From NCBI GenBank assembly GCA_001566295.1, contig KQ964258.1, forward strand, positions 310,001-374,000: 64,000 nucleotides of DNA, given 5' to 3'. The notes below the pieces were generated by a model, which saw only the letters and a list, made by a program, of their open reading frames with translations, made no database searches and had not been told where the DNA came from. Both the position numbers and the translations under genes were made by a program. This stretch comes from Microdochium bolleyi (Eukaryota; Ascomycota; Sordariomycetes; Xylariales; Microdochiaceae). Below, in pieces: positions 1 to 10,850 of the stretch. The first letter of the stretch is position 1. Every line of letters starts with the position of its first letter.

Positions 1-1185
1 GGACAGCCCGGAGTGGCCCATTAGGAACCTCCTCCTGTTGAGCCGTCGTCGGATGGGAGCAAGGACGTGAGGGGCACCGCAGGCGTAGTTGCAGGAGGCC
101 AACTTGATGCCATGCAATGCCTATTTGATCGACCATGTCAAGGGGAGAGAATGACTGGGACAATATCGGACGAGCATGGCCACTGTGATTAAATTGATGG
201 AGTTGGGGAGCTGGGAGGCCACGGGATTGTAGCACCCGGCAGAGGTACCAGCGAGCAGGTTGAATATAAGCCACATCGTGCCCGCACACTAAACGATATC
301 TAGTCCGTGCGGAGCTGTATGGAAGTCACCTTGTTATCGTTCCCTGGCGTTCTGGGCTCCAGATTACTGTGAATGGCCAGGAGGGAGCCTGGGTGTAGTA
401 CACATCTTCCGCATATGGAGTAATGGCAAGCGTTCTTTCCATTGCTGGAGTTGACTCTGTACGAAGAACCAGGTTCGCCTTGATAACGTGATAACGTGAT
501 AACGTATGTTCACACCTCTTCATCGCTCTTTTGAGCAGACCAAGCCCAAGCTCCAATACTGGAGAAATCTCCACGCGCACAGCTCCCCCGAAAACGAGAG
601 CCGGGCGCCCGTGGTTCCCGCAGCAGGCCATTCAAGCACGGTCGATTTTGTTGCGCGCCGAGCCTTTCGATCCTCTCCACCCCTGAACTGCCCATCCCCA
701 GCTCCAGTAGAGCGCTGCGATGCTTGGCACCCGGGAGCCTGGCGGCCTGCGAGGTCAGGAATCCGCCGAAAACGAATACGAGACCCGCAATCAGCCAATC
801 AGCATCAAGCATTGGAAACGGAAAGGGAAGGATTCGGGTCGTCCCAGATGGTTTGATCTTTCGATTTACAAGCGTGAAGTTACCAAATGTACTTTCCCAC
901 CAGGTGAAATGCTGTAGTGCTCAGGAGGTAGATGCTGTTAGGCCATGCTGACCCGAGCGTGGGATATCTGTTCAGAGAGCGGGCTGCGGCTCATGCTTAC
1001 CATCCAGAGCTTCATTTCCTACAGCACTCCCAGTCCGCTTCTACACAATGGAGGGATGTAGGTATTTAAGTCTCGTACGGCCCATCCTGCAAGTTTACTC
1101 CAAGCTTCTTCTCCATCTACAATCGCTCTACTAAGTCTTGTCGCGCCAAGTACCACAAGACTCGCCAAACTCAACAGCATTCATC
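1..1185. other. Intergenic region upstream of cyp51
   Basis: I see no convincing gene here; short open frames exist on both strands without recognisable motifs. It holds a triple GATA-type repeat (482-505) and, about 110 nt before the cyp51 start, an AT-rich TATTTAAG stretch near 1071 that could act as a TATA-like element. It is the presumed promoter region of the sterol demethylase gene. Confidence 0.6.
482..505 (+). repeat. Three tandem GATAACGT units (GATA-factor consensus)
   Basis: Three perfect head-to-tail copies of the 8-nt unit GATAACGT. Each copy, with its preceding T, makes TGATAA, which matches the HGATAR consensus of fungal GATA factors such as AreA or SreA. The array lies about 680 nt upstream of the cyp51 start. 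The repeat is seen directly; its function is inference. Confidence 0.6.
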
Positions 1186-3239
1186 ATGTTGAGCTTCACC
1201 GCTCCGGACGGCCCGTCCCCTCTCATGAGAGCCGTCGCTTACACATTTGCCGGGCTCACACTGTCTCTGGTCTTCTCTGCTGTCCGGCAGTTGTGGTTCC
1301 CCCGCAGCAGAACCGAGCCGCCCGCCATCTTCCACTGGATCCCATACGTCGGCAGCGCCATTGCGTACGGGACGGATCCAGTGGCATTCTTTGAGAAATA
1401 TCGCGCAAAGGTATGTCTACCTTGAAACACGGAGTCTCTCCGCTCCTCATGCAGCAACAAAACTCACAACCGAGCGATGTAAATCACCACACAGTTCTGA
1501 CCTTCCATTCTTCTGTCCAATCTCTCTAGTACGGCGACATCTTCACCTTCACCCTCTTCGGACGCCAGATCACCTGCTACTTCGGCCTCGACGGCAACGA
1601 CTTCATCCTCAATGGCAAGCACGCCGACATGAACGCTGAGGAGGTCTACGGGCCCCTGACCACACCGGTGTTCGGAAAGGACGTGATATACGACTGCCCC
1701 AACGCGAAGCTCATGGAGCAGAAGAAGTTTGTCAAGTTCGGGCTCACGCAGAAGGCACTGGAGGCCCATGTTCCGCTCATCGAGAGGGAGGTGGTGAAGT
1801 ACATAATGGGCGACGGAGGCGGCGCTGGTGCTGGGTGGACCGGAGGAAAGAACGGCATGGAGGAGGAGGGAATCGTGGACATCTGCGCGGCGATGGCGGA
1901 GATCACGCTGTTCACGGCAGCGAGGTCGCTGCAGGGGAAAGAGGTGAGGGAGAAGCTGACGGCCGAGATGGCGGATCTGTACCATGACTTGGACATGGTG
2001 AGTCTTCTGCTTTCCCCCTTCTATATTTACTTCAGGGTGATCTTTGCTCTGCTCTGTGTTTGAACAGCCCGAGCAGACTAACAGACCGTCACACCCACGG
2101 AAAAGACAACTGACTCTTGGCGCAAACAGGGATTTTCCCCGGTCAACTTTCTCTTTCCCTGGCTGCCACTCCCGCGCAACCGCCGACGCGACATCGCCCA
2201 CGCCAAGATGCGCGCAGTGTACCTCAACATCATCCAACACCGACGTGATGAGCAGCAGCACCATCAAATTCAGCATCAAAGACAACACTCGTCACGCGCT
2301 CACGACATCACAAAGCACGAGTCGACAACACTCACCGACATCCCCGAGGAGCACGACATGCTCGCCAACCTGATGGCATCGGTTTACAAGAACGGGACAC
2401 CCGTGCCGGACTCGGAGGTGGCCAACATGATGATCACGCTGCTCATGGGCGGGCAGCACTCGTCCTCGTCGGCGGGCGCGTGGATCATGCTCGAGCTCGC
2501 GGCGCACCCGGAGGTCGTGGAGGAGCTGTACCGGGAGCAGGTGGACAATCTGCTCCCGCCTTCCGCCCTCAAAGGTGACGACAACGTCGACGATAACGAC
2601 GGCACCGGCACCATCACCAGCGACGAGAAAACTGGCAAAACCAAAAGACACGCCCTGCCACCGCTCAAGTATGCCGACCTCGACAAGCTCCCGCTCCTGC
2701 ACAGTGTCGTCAAGGAGACGCTGCGCCTGCACGGCTCGATCCACAGCATCATGCGCAAGGTCAAGAAGCCCCTGCCTGTCCCCGGCACGCCGTACGTGCT
2801 GGGCACGGACAAGGTGCTGCTCGCGTCGCCCATGGTGACGGCCGTGAGCGACGAGTTCTTTGAAGATGGCAAGGTGTGGAACCCGCACCGGTGGATGGGC
2901 GGCGGTACCACGGCTGCCAGCGAGAGCATCGCCGACGACGAGGAGAAGAAGAAGAATGAAGAAAGGGGGGAGAAGGACACGGTCGACTACGGCTATGGCG
3001 CTGTGCCGCGGAGCAGCACGCGCACTCCGTACATTCCCTTTGGCGCGGGCCGGCACCGGTGCATTGGCGAGAAGTTTGCGTATCTGAACCTGGGCGTCAT
3101 CGTGGCCACGCTGGTGCGCGAGTTTGAGCTGGGCACCGTCGATGGCAGCCGCGGCGTCGTGCCGAGGACCGACCACTCGTCCATGTTTGCGAGGCCTCCG
3201 GCCGGATCGATGATCCGGTGGAGGAGGAGGAGGGAGTAG
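1186..3239 (+). CDS. cyp51A: Lanosterol/eburicol 14-alpha-demethylase, Cyp51A type
   Basis: Cytochrome P450 that removes the 14-alpha methyl group of lanosterol or eburicol in ergosterol synthesis; it is ER-anchored and the target of azoles. Exons 1186-1410, 1530-1997 and 2130-3239 give 600 aa, with both introns in phase 0. An N-terminal membrane anchor (residues about 8-30) is followed by the B-C loop LTTPVFG...VIYDCPN, the I-helix GGQHSSSS, the K-helix ETLR and the haem motif FGAGRHRCIG (ligand Cys542). The sequence around residues 103-150 looks more like Cyp51A than Cyp51B. It is 70-90 residues longer than usual because of Gly-rich, His/Gln-rich and Asp-rich insertions. Residue 106 is His where A. 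fumigatus Cyp51A has Leu98. Start chosen at the first ATG that gives the anchor. Confidence 0.93.
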
Positions 3240-3715
3240 ATGGCAGACCAGCGGACTGGGGAGGTCGAAGTCCAGCCACTTGGACAGATTGTGCTGGCAT
3301 CGCCATGACGATGAAGGGGGACAGTGTAGGTAGGAGAGATGAGAAGCATGAGGCAGTTGGCAAAACAATAGATTCCAGTAATCAACCACTTTCAAAGAGA
3401 AAGCTCCTGTCCTCGAGCTGTTGTCTAATTGAGAGTTGAGTGTTGAGTGTTGAGAATTGAGAGTTGATATATTATTGGGTGCGCCGACGTGAGCCGCTCC
3501 AGTCGGCCGCCGCTGACGTCACACATCCCGTGCGCAAACACTCACTCAGATATGCCCCAAACGCCCCCACGACGCAGCAACCTCAGGCTCAAACACATTC
3601 AGGCCAGCCTCACCGCAAAGCACGCCCTCTATCCTTCCTTCTTTCCTCCGGACAAAGACTCTTCTACGGCACAACACAACACAACACAACCCAATACAAC
3701 ACAACCCCCACCACC
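3240..3715. other. Intergenic region with simple repeats
   Basis: No gene seen. It contains an imperfect TTGAG-type repeat tract (about 3431-3468) and, just before the next start codon, an ACAAC-rich tract (about 3671-3706) typical of a fungal 5' leader. Confidence 0.6.
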
Positions 3716-4219
3716 ATGGCCATCGCCACATACCTGCACGCCGCCCAGGCCCTGCTCGCGGGCTGGGGCGGCTTCCAGTCCGCCATCGCCATCACGCGCC
3801 TGCAGACCTACGAGTCAGCGTCCAAGAAGCTCGCCGACTGGTCCTCCGAGGCCGCCCGCCAGCTGCACAGGACGCGCACCACCCAGGCCTCGGGCGCCCT
3901 CGCCTTCCTCGCCTCCCTCGCGGGCGCCGTCTTCCTCGCCACGGGCGACCGCGAGCGCAGCGGGAGCATCCTCGCCTCGCGCTTCCTCCTCTACAACGTG
4001 TCCCCCGTCATGGTGTGCGCCCTGCTGCTGGCCCGCTCCCACATGCGCAGCTACTGGGCGCCCAAGGGCGACGGCAAAAAGGTCGGCTGGAAGCCGCCCG
4101 TGCCCATGCTCGAGGACTACAACGAGGCGCAGCGGCGCACGGAGAACATCCTCGTGATCCTCGAGGTCTGCGCGTACTCGTGGATGGTGTCTACCGTGGT
4201 TGTGTTCTTTGGCTGGTGA
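3716..4219 (+). CDS. Small multi-pass membrane protein, unknown function
   Basis: 167-aa single-exon protein starting at an ATG in good context (CACCATGG) directly after an AC-rich leader. Four hydrophobic stretches are visible: about residues 4-24, 63-80, 89-106 and 144-166, the last ending at the C-terminus. A polar, basic loop joins the third and fourth. The frame is also open upstream, but that part is low-complexity leader. I recognise no catalytic motif or named family. The layout suggests a small four-helix integral membrane protein, so a role in an organelle or ER membrane is only a guess. Confidence 0.75.
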   Translation: MAIATYLHAAQALLAGWGGFQSAIAITRLQTYESASKKLADWSSEAARQLHRTRTTQASGALAFLASLAGAVFLATGDRERSGSILASRFLLYNVSPVMVCALLLARSHMRSYWAPKGDGKKVGWKPPVPMLEDYNEAQRRTENILVILEVCAYSWMVSTVVVFFGW

Positions 4220-4721
4220 TGGCAGGCATGGGGGAAGTTGGAAGTGTATGATGGGGTCTACGCGCGCACGGCGCAGAGTTGATCATCGTGGCACCCCAGA
4301 TGACTGTCACCATTCAGAAAAGGCAAAAAATTCTCGCTTTTTTATATCACCAGTAAAGTCTAGATGAACATACCTTCAGGTATATTAAAATGGCACAGTA
4401 CTGGACTGGCCGTGTAGTAAACACCCAATCAGCACCTTGTGCAACTTGGCCAGTGCGGCTGATCTCTGGACCCTTCGAACGAATGGAAGCCAGTACGGCG
4501 ATATAGCCTGAGACTGTACGAGCTTCTACAGGCACGGCTAGTATAGTAGAAAGCGCACTGCCAACATAGTGCCGCTCAAAAAAGCGTCACGGCTCTTCAC
4601 ACGAACTCAAACTGGCATAAATCACAAACTGTACAAGAACCGCGCACAGGAAAGACCCTGAGTGTCGAACGTGCCTAACATTCGTGATCAAACATATAGA
4701 GTACGGGAAACAACTTGCTGG
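4220..4721. other. Intergenic region between convergent genes
   Basis: Sequence between the convergent membrane-protein and receptor genes. No gene seen. It presumably holds both 3' UTRs; an A-rich stretch followed by TTTTTTATAT lies near 4320-4346. Confidence 0.5.
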
Positions 4722-6461
4722 CTAGGCGTGCAGCACCTTTGAGTCCTCGACGACGACAGTCGTACTCACGTCCAGCCGGATGCCCAGGCCGACGCCGCTG
4801 CTCCCAGCGCCGCCCCTCGACGGCTGCCGCGAATGCTGTTGCTGCTGACCTGCCAGCGGCTGCTGCACGCGCAGCGGGATCTCCGAGTCGCTCCCGTTCC
4901 GGCCCCGGCCGAGGAGGAACCACTTTCCCTTTGCACTCCCCGTCCTCCGGTTCCCGTCCTCGCCTCCGCCCACAACGCCGCCGCCGCCTGCCTCGTCGTC
5001 CTCGGGCCGGGCAGCCCCGCCCTGGACCCAGATCATGTTGCCGTACTGCCTGTCGCTCGGGGTGCGCATGAAGGCGAAGTACTGCAGGCCCGTGTCGACG
5101 AGGTCGTCGTTGTGGCTGAAGATGATGGTCGACGCCCAGAGCAGGGCGTTGAAGAAGCCCAGGGACGCCAGCAGTGTCGCGGCAACGGTCATGAAGAGCG
5201 TCGAGTACTCCAGGGGGGTTATGCTTCCCAGGGTAAGCGGCGACGCGAGGAAGGTGTAGATCAGCGGGTAGATCAGGAACGCCGGGTGGTGGCCCGAAGG
5301 GCGGAGCTTGGTCCCGCTATGCCGCGCCGCGGAGGACATCGGGTTGTTGGTCGCGATGCGCGCGAGTTGGCTGTTCTTGCTTGCGCTGGTGTTGGTTATC
5401 GCCGCCGAGCTATCGGCGCGGGTCCGCGGATCAGGTTTGCTCGAGGAGGCGTCGCCGCTCCCCCCAACGAGGACGCGCGAGATGCCGCTGGTGAGGCTCG
5501 AGTCGGAGCTGCGTGGCATCATGCGCGCCGACTGTCGCCGCGTGTGCAGGCACCAGAACGTCCACATATATAGAGCAAAGGTTGAGCAGAGGCAAAAGAA
5601 GCCTGGTACGTAGACCGAGAGTCTCCATCCCAGGTTCGAGCCTTCTATCCAGCACTGTCGACTTCTTCGTTAGTGATCTGTTGGGTAGTGACAGAAAAAG
5701 GAACGCAGTGTAAAATCAGGGGAGCCGCAGAAAGAGCTTACCCATAATTGCTGGCGCGCATAGAAATGCTCCTTGCCAGACACCAACGGGCCGATGCACG
5801 TTACGATGATTGACGCCGCCCAGATGATCAGACACACGCCGATGGTGGATTTCGATGACGGGCGCCAACCATTAAGGACGATGGCGTACGTGTACAAGGC
5901 GAGCGTCAGCAGAAACGCGCTCGAGATGACGCATCCGAAACTGACCAGCCAACCCTGCACGCGGCACGTTGCGTATTCGATGTTGACCATGTCCTCTCGC
6001 AGCCATACAATGTTTGCGGCGAATGTCGCAGACAGGCTGACGTCGGCCAGGATGAGGTTGTAGATGAGAATGAGCAGCGGGTTCGCCGCCTTGTGCTTCT
6101 GCCTCGGCCGCTGAGGGATCGTGCTTTCCACTCTCGCAGGCTCATCGTTGTGCGCTGCGTCAGCGACGCCGCCTGTGCCTACACTGTCCTGGCCCGGAGT
6201 CGTCGAGGCCGCTCGCTCCGACCCTGCTTTCTGCGTGTAGTGATAATGGTTTGCACCTAGGTCCAGCGTGAGCTCGGCTTCCGCAGGCTTCTTCTCCTCT
6301 TGTGGTAGCCTTCGATTCCTGAGCTCGAGTCTGATGAGCTTGTAAGTAATGTGCAGGAACAGCAGTGCCGACGTGACCAAAGAGACCATTCCGACGACAG
6401 CAAGAGCAATCTGGCCGTTCCGGAAGGCTGCCGGCAGCGGTGATATCGTGTCTGACTCCAT
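4722..6461 (-). CDS. Fungal G-protein-coupled receptor, Git3/cAMP-receptor-like
   Basis: Seven-helix plasma-membrane receptor of 550 aa, probably sensing a nutrient or small molecule. Exons on the minus strand are 6461-5742 and 5654-4722, phase 0. Helices are visible at about residues 17-40, 128-153, 168-195, 206-228, 251-275, 365-385 and 390-418. The junction reads LW|CWI, joining helix 4 to the typical GWRLSVYVPG start of helix 5. The first intracellular loop is unusually long (about 85 residues, acidic and Ser/Thr-rich), and a Ser-rich loop of about 90 residues separates helices 5 and 6. The C-terminal tail is Gly- and Gln-rich. The order of helices and the WLREDM and CRVQGW motifs fit the Git3/Gpr1-like class; the ligand cannot be read from sequence. 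Confidence 0.82.
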
Positions 6462-8999
6462 GATGGCGTTTGGAAGATCGAAGCCAGCTCGAGATCCTCA
6501 TCCAAGAAATGAATCAGTGGAATCCGAGGCAGCTAATACTGACGAGCGGGTGGCATGTCGACTTCCGATCAGGATACCATTCGGTGTTTCTTGTGTCGTT
6601 GCGCGCGAGACCAAAGGCGAAAGAGTCCAGGCGTCGGTGGTGCAGGTTGATGCTGGAATTGGTGGGCGGCGAATGGCATATTTGCATGATGCTGGGCAAC
6701 AGGCCCCGGCTTCAACCACTTTTTTCTACGCAGTACAGTCGGGGTCGTATGCCTGGATAAAGATCCTAGCTTGCCAACTCGACGGCATCCACCCTGAGCG
6801 AGGACATGCCGTGTGGCTTGTGGGGGTCAGGGGAAAAGGATTCAAGCCCCGTTAAACCCCTTGCCAAATTTGCATGTTCCTGATGTGTACCGCGACAGGG
6901 CTTCCCGTGTTCCTGCCAGCAAGGGGGACAGCTGCATAGCTTGCTTTGATCCCTGTTGCGTGCGTGATGCCCCTGACTTGGCGAGCGTTTCTTTGCTTGC
7001 CTATGGCGTAACCTGTCGATAGGAGTCGGCTTGCTTCCTTCTTCGTTTATTTATTATGTAACGGACAGGCGTGTTGGTCAACTGGGAGGAGGCAACACCA
7101 CACGCAGAGTCGTTGGAAGCGATATGTGATTGCTCAGAGGCTGTAAACAGGGGCTCGACGAGGTCCTGGTGATCTGCCTATCTTGAGTGCCAGCTGATAT
7201 CGAAAAGCAATGCCGAAGTGGTGGCAACCCACTGTGGGGTGGATGGCCGTTTTTGGATAGCATGTCGTCCACCTATAACAGACCAACTTTAAGTGCCCTT
7301 GATTGCCCACAGACGCTGCAACTCGATGCACACCGACAAAACCGAACCGACCGCTGGCGAGGCTGATTTTGCAGCGATCTTCTCCCAGCGAGCAGATCTC
7401 GCGGAAGACAGCATTGCTCACAAGCGTGCATTGGGGTTGGTCAAATGGCCGACGAGTGGGGAGCAGGAACCGCTGTTGATCGCTTTCCTCCTTGGTCTAC
7501 CCGCTGTGGAACTTTCCGGCACTTGCCGTTTCAACTGGCAACGGTCGAACAAGGGACATGCGGAGATGCTCTCATCACCGGCACATTCCTGGACATGATC
7601 GTCATGGGATAAGGCCCGGACCTTGACGATGTTTTGGCCGCAGGCTGCAATTGCCGGGCGCTGGTCGTGCAAGAGCCTCGACAAGAAGACGTTCATTTAT
7701 CCCATCGGCGGGTCCATCAGATGTTAAGATACTCCTCGTTCAGTCTGGCCCGGTGAAACGGTCGGCGGTGGCCCCGAAGAAATGTGGGATACCATTGCAT
7801 CGTGCCCTTCACAGCCGCGCGGTGATCTGTGCTGCGGAAAGCATATGTCGCCGGGTTGACCAGCCTTAGGCAGGTAAGCCTCGTGGCCTATGACGTGCAG
7901 GCGAGTCTCAATTGAGCTTCCGCGTCAGGTCGAGTCATCACCATAGATTGAGACGTTGAAGCCTGCCGAGCCTAATGTAAGTCTCGAACGGGTTGCTGCA
8001 GCGAACCATCAAGGGCTGGAGCCCTGTGCAGTCATCATCACAGGTTGTCAGCGGTACTGGGTCATGCAGGATGCTATAGTGCTGCCAGCGCGGAGGTTCG
8101 TGCTTACTCTTCCCAGAGGAGGTTTTGTGCCGAAGGAAAGTTGCGCAGTCTTTAAGGCTACACGGTACATGCATGAAGCGACGCGGCTCCACCAGCTTGC
8201 TGGCGACAACAGGGATTCAGGTGGGCTCGACCGCGCGGCTCAAATCCCCCACGGCTTGAGTAACGTGACGATCGTCAGGGGAGCTGTTGGGCACTCTGCA
8301 CTCGTCACTGCTAGGGGATGGATTCCAGGGCGGAGTAACACCATGCCGTTCTGCCAGTATTGGTATTGCAACCTGGGCGATATTGCTTTTCAAGCTGATC
8401 ATCCCGTGCGAGAAGGTTCAATTTCCGATGTTTGTGACGGAAGTGTGATACTGTCTTTCCAAAATGATGAACCGTGGTTCCAATCTTTTGGGGTGCTTGG
8501 CGAGCTCGCATGTCGTTTGCTCTGTCGTCTAAATGCCCGTAGCTGGGCGAGTCATGTCATGCCTCAGAAGCAAACCACATGCTGCCGTGTTATCAGTGCC
8601 ATCCCAGCATCACGGGAAGGGAAGGGCATGGGTGGAGAAGGCAACGGAGCAAAAAGGCCCTGTCGGCGGCGACCATCCCATGCCATGCCGGCACGCCCCT
8701 TGCTGCGTTCTTGGCCCAGTCCTCCGCACCTTGGATGAAGCAAGTCGCTTCTCGGATTTTTTGGCGATCATTTCTTGGGACGAGACATGTTGCGAATGAT
8801 CTATCTTATTGGGTGCAGGGCCGCAGCAACTATGTCACGGACTTCTGAGTGAATGAGGTCTGCATTGTGGCCAGGAAGTAGGCTGTCTCTGCTGCCGGCG
8901 GCACGCGGTGAGCGGTCTCCATGATCCTGGTTCGGGCATCTGCCGAGGCAGCCCCCCTGTGCGTGGGACGTTGACGGCTAACCCTGGGGCGCGGGCAAC
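6462..8999. other. 2.5-kb stretch without a supported gene
   Basis: No recognisable gene on either strand. The longest frame (7956-8738, plus strand) begins with TTG, has no known motif and is probably chance. The base composition resembles the neighbours, so this is not an AT-rich mutated transposon relic. Confidence 0.5.
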
Positions 9000-9455
9000 T
9001 CAGTTTCGCTTGACGAATTTGGTGTGTGTGCCACTGGCAATGATGGGGCCGGCAACGCCATCGACGACCTTGGAGATAACGACCTTTGTGAATGCGACGG
9101 AACCCCCAACCTTCTCTGCCGTGCCCTCAATCTCGACCTCGTCGCCGACGACAGCAGACGACAGGTAGCGGACATGGATGTCGACTGAGACGCCTGTCTT
9201 GTCGCGCAGGTCCCACGTGGCGATCGCCATGCCGCCGGCCCAGTCGGTGAAGGCGGCCGAGACCGCGCCGTGGATGCCGCCACGCGAGTTGACGTGGTTG
9301 TTTGTCAGTGTCAGCCGCGCCTTGACGTTGCCCTTTGTAGCAGCGTGGACCTTGACATCGGAGAGGAGGAAGTTGTAGATAGCCGAGTTGGGCAGCTGTG
9401 TGGCAACAAGCGACTCGATGTGTGCCTTGATGGCCTCGTCTGAAGCGTCTGCCAT
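9000..9455 (-). CDS. Hotdog-fold acyl-CoA thioesterase (PaaI/ACOT13-like)
   Basis: 151-aa intronless protein of the hotdog thioesterase superfamily, which hydrolyses acyl-CoA thioesters. The core motif is HVNSRGGIHGAVSAAFTDWAGG (residues about 56-77), matching the N-x(n)-GGxHGG-x(n)-D pattern, with Asp as the expected catalytic residue. It is followed by the strands VDIHVRYLSS and VEIEGTAEKVGGSVAF. The length fits the ACOT13 group (about 140-150 aa). The open frame extends 30 codons upstream, but the internal ATG (MADASDEA) matches the usual N-terminus and is preferred. No targeting peptide is obvious. Confidence 0.87.
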   Translation of the reverse strand: MADASDEAIKAHIESLVATQLPNSAIYNFLLSDVKVHAATKGNVKARLTLTNNHVNSRGGIHGAVSAAFTDWAGGMAIATWDLRDKTGVSVDIHVRYLSSAVVGDEVEIEGTAEKVGGSVAFTKVVISKVVDGVAGPIIASGTHTKFVKRN

Positions 9456-10850
9456 GTTTGCGGGTGAGGGAGCGTGAGGAGGATGGAGAAAGAGTGCCTG
9501 GGTGTAGGGAGTCGTCGATGTTGGCGATCTCGGCGCAAGGTGCATCGAAGCGTTGAGTTCGTTGTTGAGGCAAGGACCCGCAAATTCCCGTTACCCACAA
9601 CGCAGCTGACTGACAGCTGGTGCGGCATTGAAGACAGCAGTTCGTCATATTGGAAGAGACGGGGAATCAAGAATGCCCGCAAAGTTCTAATATCACCTTC
9701 TTGTGGGCATTTAAACGTTTCCAGCTCATGTATATGCTTCGGATCAAGGCTCAGCCGTAGTGTAACCATAGCGACCTTTTGGAAGCTGGCCCCTCTAGGC
9801 CTCGAAGCTTACACGCGAGCAGTGTGCGACGACCTGGCCCAACAAGGAGACTGCTTAGGCTGGAAAGATGGACAAGGGCAGGGGCTGCGAAGAGGGCCTA
9901 GGTCGACTTACGTATCGTAAATACCCCATTCATGTCAGCAGGATGGCTATGTTTCCATATCCAGATGATCCTAGACATGGGATCACCAACATACCCAGTG
10001 ATCAAAGGCCACCATGGTCAGCCACGATGAAGGACAAAGGTATACATAGCTCGGAGGATTCTTTTCATCAGACAGTAACTACCTTTGTACTTCAGCGATC
10101 AATCTAAGTTTCATTCTCACTATCACTTGACCCAGCCACTCAATTAACGAAAGTGGTATCTATTCCAAGAGACACGACAACCCAGAGAGAGGACGATGTC
10201 CGACTAGTTGTGATATTGCTCGAGCTTGACCTACTTTGCAGAACAGTAACTCCAAAGCCCGGCCAGACGGTTGACCCCGGAGGTCGGATCGTGACACCGG
10301 GCCATGATCTTGCGGCGAGGCGCCTTAGGACCTTTTAAATAGTGCATTTCTCAAATGCTTAGGCGAGAGGCCGGTGGTATGAGCCAGCACACTAATGACT
10401 GCCTAGAGCCGCCGCCGCCACTCGTTACAGCTTTTGCGTGGCTTGGTGCTGCACGCGTGCCTCCCACCCAACACACTCTATATCTTATATACTTGGGTTT
10501 TGGTTTTATTTGATATGCAGCGAGCCGCGCAGGGCCTGCACAACCTCCTTAACGAGCCCGAGTCCAAGGTGAGTACCCTGGGAGAGCACTTCCTCCTGGG
10601 GCGAACGGCCGGAAGGCACGGTAATGCAGGAATTTCTCACCAATTACTGTTATATTCGAAATCGACAATCAATGTCTATCCGTCGCTATATGTGCATGCC
10701 AAACACGCGATTCTCAGAGTAGTCTAGTGCCAATCAGCTAATCAATATAATCGAGCATGGGAAAGGAGGCACTCCCGCGCCCAATAAGAGGACTGTTTCA
10801 ACCCACCCGCTCCCACCGTTGCGGACTGTGGATTGATCAATACCTAGAAA
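9456..10850. other. Intergenic region with an isolated exon-like segment
   Basis: No complete gene seen. One segment, 10515-10568, reads as 18 codons from ATG ending at a strong GTGAGT donor, but no downstream exon follows. Otherwise nothing is recognised. Confidence 0.5.

Noticed and set aside
2292..3395. 367-codon open frame antisense to cyp51
   Set aside because: Shadow of a GC-rich coding exon; Arg/His/Val-rich with no motif.
7956..8738. 260-codon plus-strand frame in the 2.5-kb gap
   Set aside because: Begins with TTG, no motif, irregular composition, no splice partners. Probably chance.
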